Shown here: positions 46,865 through 58,264 of the stretch, piece after piece
Layout: every line of letters begins with the position of its first letter
Numbering within the stretch: position 1 is the stretch's first letter
DNA from: Monodelphis domestica
Lineage: Eukaryota; Chordata; Mammalia; Didelphimorphia; Didelphidae
Direction: 5' to 3'
Length of the DNA stretch: 64,000 bases
Assembly: GCF_027887165.1 (NCBI RefSeq)
Contig: NC_077227.1
Span: 79,976,430 to 80,040,429 of the forward strand
Made by a program: the position numbers and the translations under genes
Notes under the pieces: model-generated
Told to the model about the DNA's origin: nothing
Seen by the model: only the letters and a program-made list of their open reading frames with translations
Database searches by the model: none

Positions 46865-46963
46865 CTTTGGTTGTTGCAGAAGAGCAGAGAAAGGGAAAAT
46901 CACTGATCCAAGCCAATTCTTTCTTATATATGAGTGACCACTGCAGCCCTTGAGACAATGATC
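46865..46963 (-). CDS. CC2D2B: CC2D2B-like exon 7 of window (33 codons)
   Basis: Phase 0 in and out, acceptor TTAATAG, donor AAG|GTATTA. Encodes DHCLKGCSGHSYIRKNWLGS and VIFPFSALLQQPK. 'NWLGSVIFPFS' is equivalent to 'HWLGSVKMPFS' in CC2D2A, one of the best-conserved blocks of the family. The acidic spacer before it is shorter and more Cys/Gly-rich than in CC2D2A. Confidence 0.9.
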
Positions 46964-46969
46964 CTATTA

Positions 46970-47700
46970 AGAAAAATAATTATGATTTATTGTATATTCA
47001 TTTATATGATATTTAAGTATAATTCATCAACCTTGCCAATAATTACAATTTGATCATCCCACATTTTACAAAATACATGGCATTTATTTATCATATATAT
47101 TTTTCAGTGGATTAATTACATGGTTCATTGTTGAATACATGAAAGTTTGCTTATTTCCCAACATCATCCTAATTGAGGATGCCTTCAATTTATATAGAAA
47201 TGACTCCTACAAAAATTTTGTACAGTTGGAAGAGAAGTACTAAAACAAGTATAGCAGTATTACTTTTAATATTCAGTCCAGAATAATGTTGAAAATCTTT
47301 TTCAGTGAGTTTACATATAATGTGAGCTTTCTTGGTGGTGTCTTGACCTCCTGCATCTTTGCTATATGAATGATGATGAATCCAAGGCTAGAGATGGGCT
47401 TCCTATGTTACCTCTTCATTTAGCTTTATCTTACCTGTGGGTCTGCCTATCAGATGAACTCATTCAGGATCTTTTGTCAATAATCAGTAAGAAAAGAGGA
47501 AGTAAATGATGGAGATGAGAGGAAGAAAAATTATGGGGGGCAACAGGAAGGGAAGCACAGAAAGGAAATAACAAGGAAAGGATGCTTTAGGGAAGACATA
47601 GGACTAGTGATACTTCAAAATTGGCATGCTAATTGATTTTCATTCAGATTTGTTTTCTTGGAAATTATTTTAGAATGAATTAATAGTATTAGTATTAGAC
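46970..47700. other. Unassigned intronic DNA
   Basis: Intron between exons 7 and 6. No confident repeat seen. Purine-rich segment around 47490-47580. Confidence 0.4.
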
Positions 47701-47705
47701 CTTAC

Positions 47706-47802
47706 CTCATGTTTTTCAATCACAGTTTCATCAAAGATGTTGACATATATATTGTCTTTTATTTTAGATAAATTTGAGAAGCTGTAATCATGCCCTGGTG
47801 AG
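47706..47802 (-). CDS. CC2D2B: CC2D2B-like exon 6 of window, end of C2 domain
   Basis: One base completes the split codon from exon 5 (giving T), then 32 codons: SPGHDYSFSNLSKIKDNIYV followed by NIFDETVIEKHE. Acceptor CTTTTAG, donor GAG|GTAAGG. 'NIYVNIFDE' matches the C2 strand 'VFINIFDE' of CC2D2A. Confidence 0.9.
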
Positions 47803-48109
47803 CTAAAAGAAAGAATGGAATATTTTAACTGTTTCTTCTTCTTAGAAATGCCTTTTTTTCCTTAAAAAAACATTCATAATATACCATGCAAGTTCCCATA
47901 TATCTTTATTGCAGAGAATATAGGGATAAATCACTCAGTACTTTAAACTTAATAGGAGACTAGACAGAAATTGGGTCATTGGTCTCTCCCTTTATGTCTT
48001 GCAACATTCTTCATATGAAAAATGTAACCATTTGAAAATGCTAAGCAGAAGATCTGTGGCTATGTGTGTATATATATATATATATATCAACCAATTTGAC
48101 TATTTTTTT

Positions 48110-48400
48110 GACTGTTTTCCCCTGAACATGTTTGCACTTTGCTACCCCTGTGCCTTAGTCCTAGAATGCTCTTGCACACTTTTTCTTCAATCTTTGCCTG
48201 CTGACATCTTTCGAGTCCAAATGTCACCTCCTCTACTAGCCTTTTTGCGTCCCCTTCCTAGAAATTATCTTTCTCATTTGCCCTCCTGGCATTAATATGC
48301 ACTCCTCTGATAAAAAGTACTAGTGTCCATACATTGCCCTTTTATCTATTTGAATTGTTATTATTTTTCCCAAGTGTGAAGGGTGTGATGCTGATATGAA
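48110..48400 (+). mobile_element. L2 fragment
   Basis: 'gccttagtcctagaatgctc' and 'gtccaaatgtcacctcctct' are L2 3' phrases ('gcctggaatgc', 'ctcaaatgtcacctcc'). Confidence 0.7.
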
Positions 48401-48419
48401 AAAAGAGAGAAAGGTAACA

Positions 48420-49245
48420 CAGTTTGTGGTGATACCTCCTGCCCCCTCTCCCGACCAATTTGCCTTCTGATATTTGGCATTTTTTCACTCCGGGGGAGAC
48501 TCAGAGAGTAAATGCTAATAGTAAACAAGAAGCCCCAGAAGAGGACAGGGATGGAAAAGATCTACATTCAGGTGCACTGACCTCTAGTTCTCTATTTCCT
48601 ATTAAAAATAAATTTTCTATTGATTATTTTGGGGTTGGAGAAAGGAATATGAAGCAGAGGAACTCTAGTATGTGCCCTCTCAGCCAGGGGACGAGTTGCT
48701 CTGGGAGTCAGATACTGGGCTGCTAGCAGTAGCCTCAGCCAAGGCCACTATCTACAGTGATCAAGGATCAATGTGAAGAGTCAAAATTATTGGGGATCAA
48801 CATGTAGAGAAGAGAAACTGGACTACTCCCTGAGATCTGGCAGTTTTCAAAATACCCATCATTTAATGAGAAGGGCATACTTTTTCTCATAAAACTATCC
48901 CATGCTGTTACTGTTCATGTCTGTAGGGGTCTAGACAAAAGCAATTCTTTATTTTATTGTATTTTACAATCCTGTCTCTGAAATGAGGTCTTAAATCTGA
49001 AGCCCTTTCCTTTGATCTTTTCAATGTCCCATGTAGTGCTACAGGGCTATCCCTTGGGCACCCTAGAAAGAAGAGTTTAAGAGGGCAGATGGGAGACAAT
49101 CAAGCATAGATTCCCTATGAGGGAAGCATTTAACATTTTTCCCTGGATTTTTGCTATAGCTAATAAACCAGGTAGACAAAGTGAGTTGAGCAGTTGTATC
49201 CTATGACCATGTTTCTCATGAGATTTGGCAACATATTGGCTATGG
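48420..49245. other. Unassigned intronic DNA
   Basis: Mixed-composition intron DNA. No exon or repeat family recognised. Confidence 0.4.
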
Positions 49246-49249
49246 GAAG

Positions 49250-49737
49250 GGAGAGTGAGGGAGAAGAGTTAAGGATGAGGAATCAAGGTTGAAATTGGAT
49301 TAGAATGGGAGGATTTTGGGGGAAAGATAATGAGTTCAGTTTGGGAATATTGAGTTTAAGATGTCTGAGGGACATTCAATTTGAGATAGCCAATAGATAG
49401 TTGGAGATATGTCTGGAGGTCAGCAGAGAAGTTAGGGCTAGGCAAGCAGATTTGAGAACCAATTGTGTAGAGAAGATAACTAAATCCCAGGGAATTGATG
49501 ACATTAACAAATGAAACACTATAGAGAAAGATGATAAAATGGCTTAGGACTGAATCTTGGAAGACTCATTTGGTAAGACACATCTAGACTAATAGATACA
49601 GCAAAGGAGTCTGAAAAAGAGTGGTCAGACAGGCAGAAGGAGAACCAGGATAGAGTATTGATTATGGAAACCTCCAAAGAAGAATGTATCAAGTATAAAA
49701 GGGTGATCCACTGTGTCAAAGTGAGGAAGGGCCACTA
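49250..49737 (-). mobile_element. L2 fragment (antisense)
   Basis: 'gataatgagttcagtttggg', 'gagtttaagatgtctgaggg', 'ggagaaccaggatagagtat' and 'ggtgatccactgtgtcaaag' lie in antisense L2 order. Confidence 0.75.
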
Positions 49738-49739
49738 TA

Positions 49740-50565
49740 GTCATACAAGTCCTTATTGCTTCTTGCTCATATTGTTCTACTGCCTTTCTAACTGGTCTCT
49801 CTGGTTCTAGACTCTCCCCTCTCAAATCCATTTTACCTGCTGCAAAACCATCACCTTTGGGAAGCCTTATTCATCCACTTCCTACCCAAACATTCAGTGG
49901 GTGTTTTACTGCTTCTAGAATAAAATATTGGTTGGGCATTTGGCACCTTCCAGTGTGGCTCCCACTGTCTTTCCAGTTCTATTTTATATTAGTCCTTTAT
50001 AGGCATTCATGCTACTAGATGTTCCCTAAATTCAATATTCCATCTCTCTTCCATGCCCCTTTCACCTTCTTCACTTTCCTCCTCAGCCTCCTTTATTTCT
50101 CAGAATTATTATTTTTCTTCAAGATTTAACTCAGATGTCATTTTTATGATGTATACTCTCACTTCCCCATTTGTTAATGTTCATTCCCTCTGCAAATTAC
50201 ATTGCTTATACTCATTTTGAGAGTGGATAGAGAGCTATAGAATCAGGAAATCTTGGATTTGAATTCCATCTCTGAGACTTACTGATTTTATGACCCTAAG
50301 TAATTCACTTAACCTACCAGTGCCTCAGGCAACTCCCTAAAACAATAATCTGGGGGAATAGTTGCCAATTTGCATTGGTAAAAGGAGTTTTCTCACCTGG
50401 AATACCTGTTACAATAAAATCACAAATTAAGACACTTCTCCCCCAGTCCCCTGTTATAACTTTAGTAGAATGTAAGTAAGCTTCTTGAAGGCAGGGTTTG
50501 CCTCAGTTGTTCTCATATCCTTAGCATTTAAGGTATTTAACAGATGTTTGTTATATTATGTTGCA
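49740..50565 (+). mobile_element. L2 3' part split by a SINE
   Basis: 'tttctaactggtctctctgg' through 'ttcaagatttaactcagatg', then after the SINE 'ttgaaggcagggtttgcctc' and 'cagatgtttgttata' to the terminus. Abuts the antisense L2 at 49250, giving head-to-head L2 pieces. Confidence 0.75.
50217..50445 (+). mobile_element. MIR-related SINE in L2
   Basis: 'gagagtggatagagagctat', 'tttgaattccatctctgaga', 'tatgaccctaagtaattcac' (part) and tail 'ccaatttgcattggtaaaag'. Confidence 0.7.
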
Positions 50566-50977
50566 TTTGTTATATTGTAATATAATTTCTGTCCCTTAGG
50601 AAAGAAAGGGAGAGAATTACACACTCATGAAGAGCCTAATGTTAAGCACTTTACAAATTATACCTAGGACATGGATAAGCAGGTAGGGGGATATGTTTCT
50701 TTGAAATGTTTGATCTATTAACTTCATTTGGTAAACAGTACTTTTTCCTAGTATTGCTTTATATTAAGAAAATAGTAAAAGATATATCCAAAGTTACTTG
50801 AGAAAGTTCAAAGAGCCTAAAAACTGAAGTATACCCTGTAAAACTTAAAAAAATGAAACAATCTATTGAAATATTTTTTAAATTTTTAACAAATGGTGCC
50901 TAGTATTGATTTTGTTTTAACTGATGGGGATTGAGGGTAGTGGGCCTAGTGTAATGAAAAGATGGATTCTAACTTAC

Positions 50978-51087
50978 GTAAAATCTACTATAATTTCTTC
51001 ATTCCAACATGGATGAGATCCATTGGCAGTATCAGTTTGATAAACAGTATGCTGGAAAGAAACTTCTACAAAAGGACGTACAGCATC
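50978..51087 (-). CDS. CC2D2B: CC2D2B-like exon 5 of window, C2 domain core
   Basis: Phase 0 start after TTTTTTAG, ends with two bases of a split codon at AC|GTAAGT. Encodes [20 protein letters not shown] and [16 protein letters not shown]. 'RPFVEVSFQ' and 'WNEE' are the classic C2 beta-strand signature shared with CC2D2A ('SWNEELELPF'). Confidence 0.9.
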
Positions 51088-51843
51088 CTAAAAAATAATA
51101 AACATTGACTAGATTTTGTAAGATTTTTGAAGACAATATTTGGGTTATATAATTGCAGAGAGAATAAGGCAAGAAAAATAGTTACTTGGTTACTGTTGGC
51201 AACTTTATAATAACCTGTTTTGCTAGGTCGGCCCTCATTGCCACTTGCTTCTTTTCCACTTGCTTACTTTTCAATCCCTTGTAATATAGCTTCCAACTTT
51301 TATTTCTTTATGGAAGTATTTTCTCAAAGATTTCCCTAGATTACTTAATGATAAATCTATTGTGGTTTTCTTAGTTCTCATTCATTTGATCTTGTAGTTT
51401 TTGATACTCTCAATCTCATTTTCCTCCCCAGGCTTCCATATCCCCTTTTTTGTTGTTGTTTTAAATTTCCCTTCTATCTCGCTGATGCATCCTTCTCTCT
51501 TCTTTGGCAAATCACCATTCAGACTCTACCCTCTAAGCATAAGGTATTTCTTGAGCTCTTTTCTTTCAACACACACTTTCACTCATTGATACCTTCACTT
51601 CAGTTCAATAAGCAGATGATTCTTAAAGCCATTTAATCTAGCCCCAATATTCCTCATGTACTACAATTCAGCATCATTGAATGTCTGCTGAATATTTTTG
51701 TGTGGATGTAAGAAACATCAAATGAAATCTCAAATTCAATGTCCAAAATGTTCTCTTTCCCTTTTCATGCCCTGAAAATAACCTGAATAACCCTTAAAAT
51801 ACAGCTCTACTTGAAAACCTACATGCCCCGTCTCTCTCCATTC

Positions 51844-52131
51844 TGTCGGGTTTCAGCCTAAAATACCCTTACCCCACCTAATGCCCAGGGGAGGAATATA
51901 ATTTGAGGAAAGATAGATAATTATCAAGGATAGAAAGAGGAAATTCCCTCAGGCCCTCAATAAATCTAGTAACCTAAATCCCCTACAGCTGCTGTGGCCA
52001 TTCCATAGTAGCAGAGCCACTATTTCCACTGTCCTGGCCACACTACTTCTATCTTTCTTGAATAAACACTTTCATGACTGGCTGAATGGGTCTGAGCTGC
52101 ATGTCTTTGTGTGAGAATCAACATTTGCTCT
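51844..52131 (+). mobile_element. Possible solo-LTR fossil
   Basis: Block beginning 'tgtcgggtttcagcctaaaa' and ending 'tgtgagaatcaaca' (TG...CA), with a poly(A) signal AATAAA near 52062, sits within L2. Flanking duplications were not identified, so the borders are approximate and no family is assigned. Confidence 0.35.
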
Positions 52132-52425
52132 CCCTCCACAAACTCTCTCTCCAACAATATCACCTCTTTTCTAGACTCTTTTAATGACCTCTAATTACTC
52201 TCCTGGACTACAGTTTCTGTCCTCCTTAATTCACTTTCCCTCAATTCTCCTGAAAGAATAATCTTCCTGGGGTACTGATCTACAGTACTAGATCGTTTTA
52301 AGGTGCTAGAATCTCCCTACTCAAGAGCTTAGAGTGGCTCCCTATTGGCTGTAAAACAAAATATAAACCTGCAGCCTGGCATTTAAAGTTCTATATATTG
52401 TTTCCACTCTAAATCCTCATCTCAT

Positions 52426-52632
52426 GGGGGCAGCCGGGTAGCTCAGTGGATTGAGAGCCAGACCTAGAGGCGGGAGGTCCTAGGTTCAAATCTGACCTCA
52501 GACACTTCCCAGCTGTGTGACCCTGGGCAAGTCACTTGACCCCCATTGTCTAGTCCTTACCACTCTTCTGCCTTGGAGCCAATACACAGTATTGATTCCA
52601 AGATGGCAGGTAAGGGTTTAAATAAATAAATA
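52426..52632 (+). mobile_element. Marsupial SINE, near consensus
   Basis: Full copy from 'gggggcagccgggtagctca' to 'aagatggcaggtaagggttt' with an AAAT-type tail. 'aatcctcatctcat' / 'aatcacctcat' on the flanks is the likely TSD. Confidence 0.95.
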
Positions 52633-53317
52633 ATCACCTCATATTATTTCTCTTTATAAATTCTTCATTTTGACTAAATTGTACTAGTTATTTCCCTAAA
52701 ATAATATTCAATCTCTTGTATACAAATACAATATATTCCACATGCTTAGAATGCATGTCCATCTCAATCTCTCATAAATCCTGCTTTTCATTCCAGACTC
52801 AACTCATTTGTTATCTCTTATGTAAAACATTTTCTTATTTCACCTTCCTCAAATATTTTTAATTAATTTATTTATTTTATCCCTTTCCCACCCTTCCCCT
52901 ATTTAAATTCTTTCAGAATTAAAACTCTGATTTTTTTGTCTTTATATCACCAAAATTGAGTGTAATGCCTTGCCCATAGGTGTCCAAAAACGTTTGCTGA
53001 ATTGAACTTGCTAGCTGTATAAACAATCAATATATTCTACAGTGATGTTTTCTATATTTTCTGTTTATGAATTATTCAGTACTTATCTCATTTAAGATCT
53101 CCACTGTGGCAACTGACTTGCTTGATTCTTTATGTCTAACTCGAGATATAGAAGACAGCAAATATGTAGGTATATCCAAGGTCCTTTAGGGGAAAAAAAG
53201 TACATTTTCAGTAAATTCATCATAAAATCAGTAAAATCATCACATATTGTTAGGTTCCTATTTGTGCTTTCAAAGATATAATAGAGAGCTAACTGTTGCT
53301 GTTCAAATATTATCAAG

Positions 53318-53545
53318 TGGTGGATAGAGTACGGGATCATGAGTCAGGAAAACCTAGTCTGAATCCTGCCTCAGACACTCACTAGCTATGTGACCCAGTC
53401 ACTTTACCTCTGTTTTTTCTTATCTGTAAAATAAGTATGTAAAAGCACCTACTTCCCAGGATTGTTGTGAGGCTTAAATGATTTAACACATGTAAAGTAC
53501 TTGGCAAACCATGAAACACTAGATAAAAGTTTGTAATAAGTAGTG
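53318..53545 (+). mobile_element. MIR/THER1 SINE, long copy
   Basis: 'gtggtggatagagtacggga', 'tcagacactcactagctatg', 'cttatctgtaaaataagtat', 'gattgttgtgaggcttaaat' and 'catgtaaagtacttggcaaa' cover almost the whole consensus. Confidence 0.85.
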
Positions 53546-53633
53546 ACCCCTGAAACCTATTCATCACTTCTACTTCATAGTCATAAGGGATATTATTTAG
53601 GTCTTACTTTTATGGTCTGATAGTTTTCCTTAC

Positions 53634-53673
53634 TTTCTTCCATTTAAGTCTGAATTTTGAAGGAGCTCTTGAT
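53634..53673 (-). CDS. Candidate 40-nt CC2D2B exon between exons 4 and 5
   Basis: If exon 4 ends at its strong donor (54948), a further exon of phase 2-in, 0-out is required. This stretch fits: acceptor GGTTCAG, donor AAA|GTAAGG, peptide RSRAPSKFRLKWKK with the split codon included. CC2D2A has a short exon at the matching place between 'RKPAVSK' and 'LVRPFVEV'. Against it, the acceptor lacks a good pyrimidine tract and phase fit alone is weak evidence. Confidence 0.3.
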
Positions 53674-53689
53674 CTGAACCCCAGTCAGC

Positions 53690-54940
53690 TCCAGATCTTG
53701 TTTTAACTGTGTAGAACTTTTGGCTACAAAATATGTAATCAATCTTATTTCAATATCAGTTATCCGGTGATGTACATGTGTTCTCGTTTAGTCATTTTTA
53801 GTCATATCTGATTCTTCATGACTCCTTTTGGGGTTTTTTTTGGGCTAAGATGCTGGAGTGGTTTACCACTTATTTCTCCAACTCATTTTGTAGATGTATC
53901 CACAGAATTTGTATTTCTATTGTATATGAAACTGTTATCCAGGAAGCTTGCATAAATGACCGTGCTTATGATCAAAATGTTTAACTTAGTACATTAGTAT
54001 ATACATCAAGGAGGAAGACTGCTGAACCCTGCAGGGGGAAGGAGCAAGCAAAATCATCTGTGTCTTCTAATAGCTAACATTTCCATGCATACAAAGAGGT
54101 TGCCTGTCTTTATTTAAGTAGGAGAGACAGACAACTTTTTACCACATATATGAAATTATCATCCCTAAATAGCATGTATTTGAACCGGACATTCTTCAAC
54201 ATTTACTGTCTAGATATGAGAAAGACATAAATCCACCTAAAATTTCAAGGCCCAAGGAAAGTAAGATTGTAGCTTTCTCGGTGACTACTGCTAGCCTGAG
54301 TTTCCTTTCACATAAGGCTGGTCACATCACTTCTATGTTCAACAATTGTCACCAGCTCTCTTATTACCTACAAATTACAACTTGAACTTCTTTGCTTGAC
54401 CTTCAAGGTCTTTGCAATCTGATGGCACGCTATGTTTCCAGCATTATCTCCTATAATTCATTGCCATACATTCAATACTCCTTTCAAATTAGACTTCTCT
54501 TCCCCACCTGCTAAGCCCCTGCCCGATAACCTTTGCTCTTATTACTTTCTAGGCCTGAGATGAGATCTCTCACTCTCTTTTGCTACTGAAATACTATCAT
54601 CCTTTAATGCTGAAATTAAACCTCAGTCCTGTTGTGAGGCCTTGCCCAGTTCCCCAGCTGATGATGGCCTTTTCTTCTAAAGAGCAGGCAGCTTTGTCTC
54701 TCTCTAGGATGTTAGTTGTACATTTTGGGTCGCAGTGACCAGTTTTGTGTTCTCCACCCAGATTATATCACAAGAATAGGAGTCATGGGTCCTATTTGAT
54801 CTCATGACCAAATCACAAGTTCTTCTGGCCCAGACTTTTTTCTCATTCATTTTTCCCTGTTTCGGAAAGTATCGATTGAATGCGGCTTATCATCAGCACC
54901 AAGAACTTCCTTCAACCAACCCCTCCATCCATTGCAGCAG
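53690..54940. other. Intronic DNA between exons 5 and 4, mostly unassigned
   Basis: An L2-like 3' piece is suggested at 54300-54680 ('aatctgatggcacgctatgt', 'tgtgaggccttgcccagttc'). The remainder shows no recognised repeat. An extra CC2D2B exon could lie in this intron. Confidence 0.4.
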
Positions 54941-54947
54941 GCCTCAC

Positions 54948-55172
54948 CTGCTCACAACAGGCTTCCTTGAGGGGATGTTATAAGCTCTTAGAATTCTGAC
55001 CAGAAGGTGAATGTCCCCAGCACTGATAGTTTGTGCTGCTACTTTCTTCCTTTCTCTTCTCCGAGGCTTTAAATTTCTTCTTCGTTCAACAAGCTTGCAA
55101 ATGGCATGCTTTAGCTGGCTAAGGAATTCACAACAATCAGTCATATATGCACCATCTGCCACATTTAAAAAA
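54948..55172 (-). CDS. CC2D2B: CC2D2B-like exon 4 of window, start of C2 domain
   Basis: Encodes FLNVADGAYMTDCCEFLSQL, a basic run LKPRRRERKKV and then GDIHLLVRILRAYNIPSRKP, the first strand of the C2 domain. Both borders carry some doubt. With the acceptor CTTAG at 55173-55177 the split codon of exon 3 is completed in frame, whereas the better-looking GCAG acceptor (start 55155) would run into a stop. At the 3' end the strong donor CAG|GTGAGG (end 54948) leaves two spare bases that do not fit exon 5. The weaker GTT|GTGAGC (end 54956) joins exon 5 directly in frame. Confidence 0.75.
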
Positions 55173-55449
55173 CTAAGCTCATTTTTAATATGTTATTCAT
55201 TATAAATGGAAGTCTTATTTTGAACTCAAGTCTCCCTACTATGGAAAAGAATATATCATTACCCAATGATGATGTCCCTTTGTAGATATGTCTGTATTAT
55301 ATGAAATGACAATGTTTCTCCCCAATGTGTTGAAGGAATAGCTTTACTCATAGCTACTCCATGTTTCCTTTGATACAAAGTGAAGATGAAAGGGCAGGAT
55401 GATTTAAATAAAACATGTTACTCTTAAGTGCGATAAGAATTACACTAAA

Positions 55450-55605
55450 GTGTGCTGGACCTTAATCAGAGCCCAAATCCCTACTGTGTCATTTTCCTGT
55501 GTGACCTTGGTTGGGTAAGTCATAAAGCTCTCTGGGTTCAGTAAAATGAAGGAAGAGGGCATGAAATAAGTCCCCTTCCATCTCTAAATTGTGATTTAAT
55601 GGGCT
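55450..55605 (+). mobile_element. MIR fragment
   Basis: 'gtgtgaccttggttgggtaa' and 'gggttcagtaaaatgaagga' with 'ccccttccatctctaaattg' are MIR/THER1 core and tail. Confidence 0.6.
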
Positions 55606-56031
55606 ATGCAGTTATAGTGGAAATTGTTAATCACGTGTAATCCTTATAGGCAATTTGTAACAGTAATAACTTCTAACCAAATCATCTCTATGCTAACAAA
55701 ACAGACTAAAAATATCACCCCAAAAGGTATGCAAAGCAACTTTGGGGAATGGCCTTCTCTGTGTGATGACTTGTAAGATCAGAGAGGGTTCCCAAGACCC
55801 CTGACAACCACATTCCTGTTTGTAGCCTCTAGTCATCCTCCAAAATGTTACTGTCAGGACAAGGGGAAAGTAGCTATATATTAACTTGTAAATATATTCT
55901 TTAATCACCAGTATCTGACACTTTCTGAAACTGTACATTTTGAATTTTGATTCAAAATATATTTGTAAAGTTGCAGTCTGCTTAGGGGCTTCTGAAAAGT
56001 GGCTCATATATTTTAATTTTTTAGTACATAC

Positions 56032-56123
56032 CTCGCGGATACAATTTCTTCATAATCAGTTACAACGTCTGATAAATTAAATTTGTTAACTTTGATAATT
56101 TTTTTCATTACCAATTTCCTCAT
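56032..56123 (-). CDS. CC2D2B: CC2D2B-like exon 3 of window (92 nt)
   Basis: Starts in phase 0 after TTTTTTCAG and ends with two bases of a split codon (GCG AG|GTATGT). It encodes MRKLVMKKIIKVNKFNLSDV then VTDYEEIVSA. The 'LSDVVTDYEE' run is the family's conserved segment just before the C2 domain. The split codon decides which acceptor the next exon uses. Confidence 0.85.
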
Positions 56124-56744
56124 CTGAAAAAATATGTTTTTATTTTAGATTTTAGTGAACAGGTATGTGATATTTTAAATAAGACATCAACACCAATATT
56201 TTTCTCTATTAATTTTATGTAGGTAGTGGTTGAGGAAGGGAAAGAAGACTTTGAAAATGAAGTCACTAGCTATTGTTGTTGGCAGTTCTCACACTATACA
56301 GTACAAAATACTGATATGCAAAGGTAAAAGGAGTTTCTTCAATTGGAATTCATAAACCAATGAAATCACAGAAATCCAGGTCTCATCTATCCCTAAATGG
56401 AAAATCAATTCCTAAATTCTCCCAAAATACAGTTAGCAGAACAGTTATATTTTCTCATATTATATTTCTCTAATTGTTTTAATGTAAGAAGTAATGACAA
56501 ATCATAGTGTTATTCATGGAATATGAGAAATTAAAGAATATCATAGAATATGATATACTAAAAAACAAGGCTTTACCCTATACTTGCCAACTTGTAAAAT
56601 TAGGCATGCTCCTTCATGAGAAAAGAAACTCCAGTTCTTCCTGTAGAACTAGACAAGGATTCTGACATGCAAATTAATTGTGCACTAGAACTTTAACGAA
56701 TTAATCAATTTTAAAGTAATAAATAACTGAACGAGTTTATTCAT

Positions 56745-56900
56745 GATATAGCAGAAAGAATACTAGCTGGGAATCAGGAAACTCAAGTTCTAGTTACCGC
56801 TATTCCACTACCTACTTATTTTGTAATCTTAGACAAATCAGTTAACCTTTCTGAGTCTTGTTTTCTCCTTCCAAGCTATCAAAGCCCCTTGAAATGAGGG
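56745..56900 (+). mobile_element. MIR fragment
   Basis: 'gcagaaagaatactagctgg', 'ggaaactcaagttctagtta' and 'gacaaatcagttaacctttc' are MIR parts. Confidence 0.65.
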
Positions 56901-57161
56901 GGAGGAATGCGGATGATGTTTAAGTCATATCCATCTCTTTGAATCTATACATGTTCTTGGGAAAAGTACAAAATGATTCAGGCAGTGGACTAATCTCTAA
57001 CATACTAGCTGTAGGATGTATCAATAAAGTAAAACTCTTAAGTCACTTTTTACAGTCTTCCAAGGAATCTTTATGGCACAGAACTATCAGTTTCAGTCAG
57101 GAAAAGAAATAGTCAGTAGAGAAAGAACATGCAAAAAACTGTGTATATCTTGTATGTAGCA

Positions 57162-57166
<5 letters not shown>

Positions 57167-57256
<90 letters not shown>
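57167..57256. repeat. Compound microsatellite (TA)n(GA)n
   Basis: About 24 TA units followed by about 20 GA units with no spacer. Low complexity, no other signal. Confidence 0.97.
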
Positions 57257-57259
<3 letters not shown>

Positions 57260-57374
57260 TAGTGACAAGCTTGTCTCTAAATATATTGATCTGGATATAT
57301 TTCTCTAGATCTGTCTCTCAGTCTATTCCTATCCACTGTTATGGTACAAAACTAACAATTTTAAAGCCATGAGA

Positions 57375-57510
57375 AGAAATGGTCAGCCAATCAACAAGCA
57401 TTTATTAAGTGACAAGCATTGTACTAAATTCTGGGGATACAAAGAAAGGCAAAGATGTGGTCTCTGACCTCAAGGAGACAAGATGCAAAAATCAAATTAA
57501 AAAATAAATA
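57375..57510 (-). mobile_element. L2 3' end (antisense)
   Basis: 'caacaagcatttattaagtg', 'ctggggatacaaagaaaggc' and 'tctgacctcaaggagacaag' are the antisense L2 3' end. Confidence 0.65.
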
Positions 57511-58106
57511 TAACATGTATCTATTTTATAGATATATAGATAAATCTAGATTTAGAGCTATCTCCACATCTACCAATTTCTATCTCGTAGTTATGGTCAT
57601 AGACATGAAATTAGAACTAGAAGGAACCTTAAAGAGGATCTGTTAGCATAATGAATTGCAATCTTTTGTCTTTTTTTTGGTATTTTAGACTAGTAGAGGT
57701 ATTTTTAAACAGTATTTTTTTATAAAATCAGTGCAATATCTAGCAAATTGTTTAGTTAGCTACAATTTGAGTGCTATGATAGTATGATTACTGTTACAAA
57801 ATTTGATTATATTCCTCTGACTCTTTAGTTAAACCCTAGAATACTTTTTTCGCTTCTCCTTTATCTTCCTTAGCTTCCCCTCACCATAGTAAAACATTTA
57901 ATCAGAGGGAACCTACACTCTTTCCTAGGTTACTTATCTGTTGTCAATGATCTTTCCCTTCAGGGGAAGAAGAAAAGCTGATTTTAGAATTCATTTTATT
58001 AAACATACATAGCAATACATTTTGTGATACATTTATAATACTTTTTCCTGTGCTTTTGGAAGGCCTTCTGTCTCACATTTCTTGCTGTACACTACTAAAG
58101 GTTCTG

Positions 58107-58255
58107 CTAATCAATCAATAAACATTACTAAATTCCAGGCCCTATGCTAGAAGCTAGTAATAAAAAGACAAGAATTAAAAAGTCCTTCCCTTCAAGGAGC
58201 CTTCATTCTATTGGGAAGAGACATCTTATATAATAACATGGTCAATTAAAATGTA
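58107..58255 (-). mobile_element. L2 3' end (antisense)
   Basis: 'caatcaataaacattactaa', 'aggccctatgctagaagcta' and 'cccttcaaggagccttcatt' are in antisense L2 order. Confidence 0.65.
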
Positions 58256-58264
58256 TAGAAAACA

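Larger units (their letters stand above)
51260..52990 (+). mobile_element. L2 LINE with LTR-like and SINE insertions
   Basis: 'tctcaaattcaatgtccaaa' (51727), 'tactcaagagcttagagtgg' (52318) and 'tttcattccagactcaactc' (52788) follow L2 order. The run is broken by an LTR-like block near 51844-52131 and by a SINE at 52426-52632. Confidence 0.65.

Noticed and set aside
54005-54030. Possible CC2D2B exon encoding VQQSSSL after an excellent acceptor (CCCCCTGCAG)
   Set aside because: The peptide recalls CC2D2A 'FQQPSRSS', but no donor in phase 0 occurs before the in-frame stop, so it cannot join exon 5.
57167-57256. CRISPR or other array-like repeats
   Set aside because: Simple dinucleotide microsatellites without spacers in a vertebrate genome.
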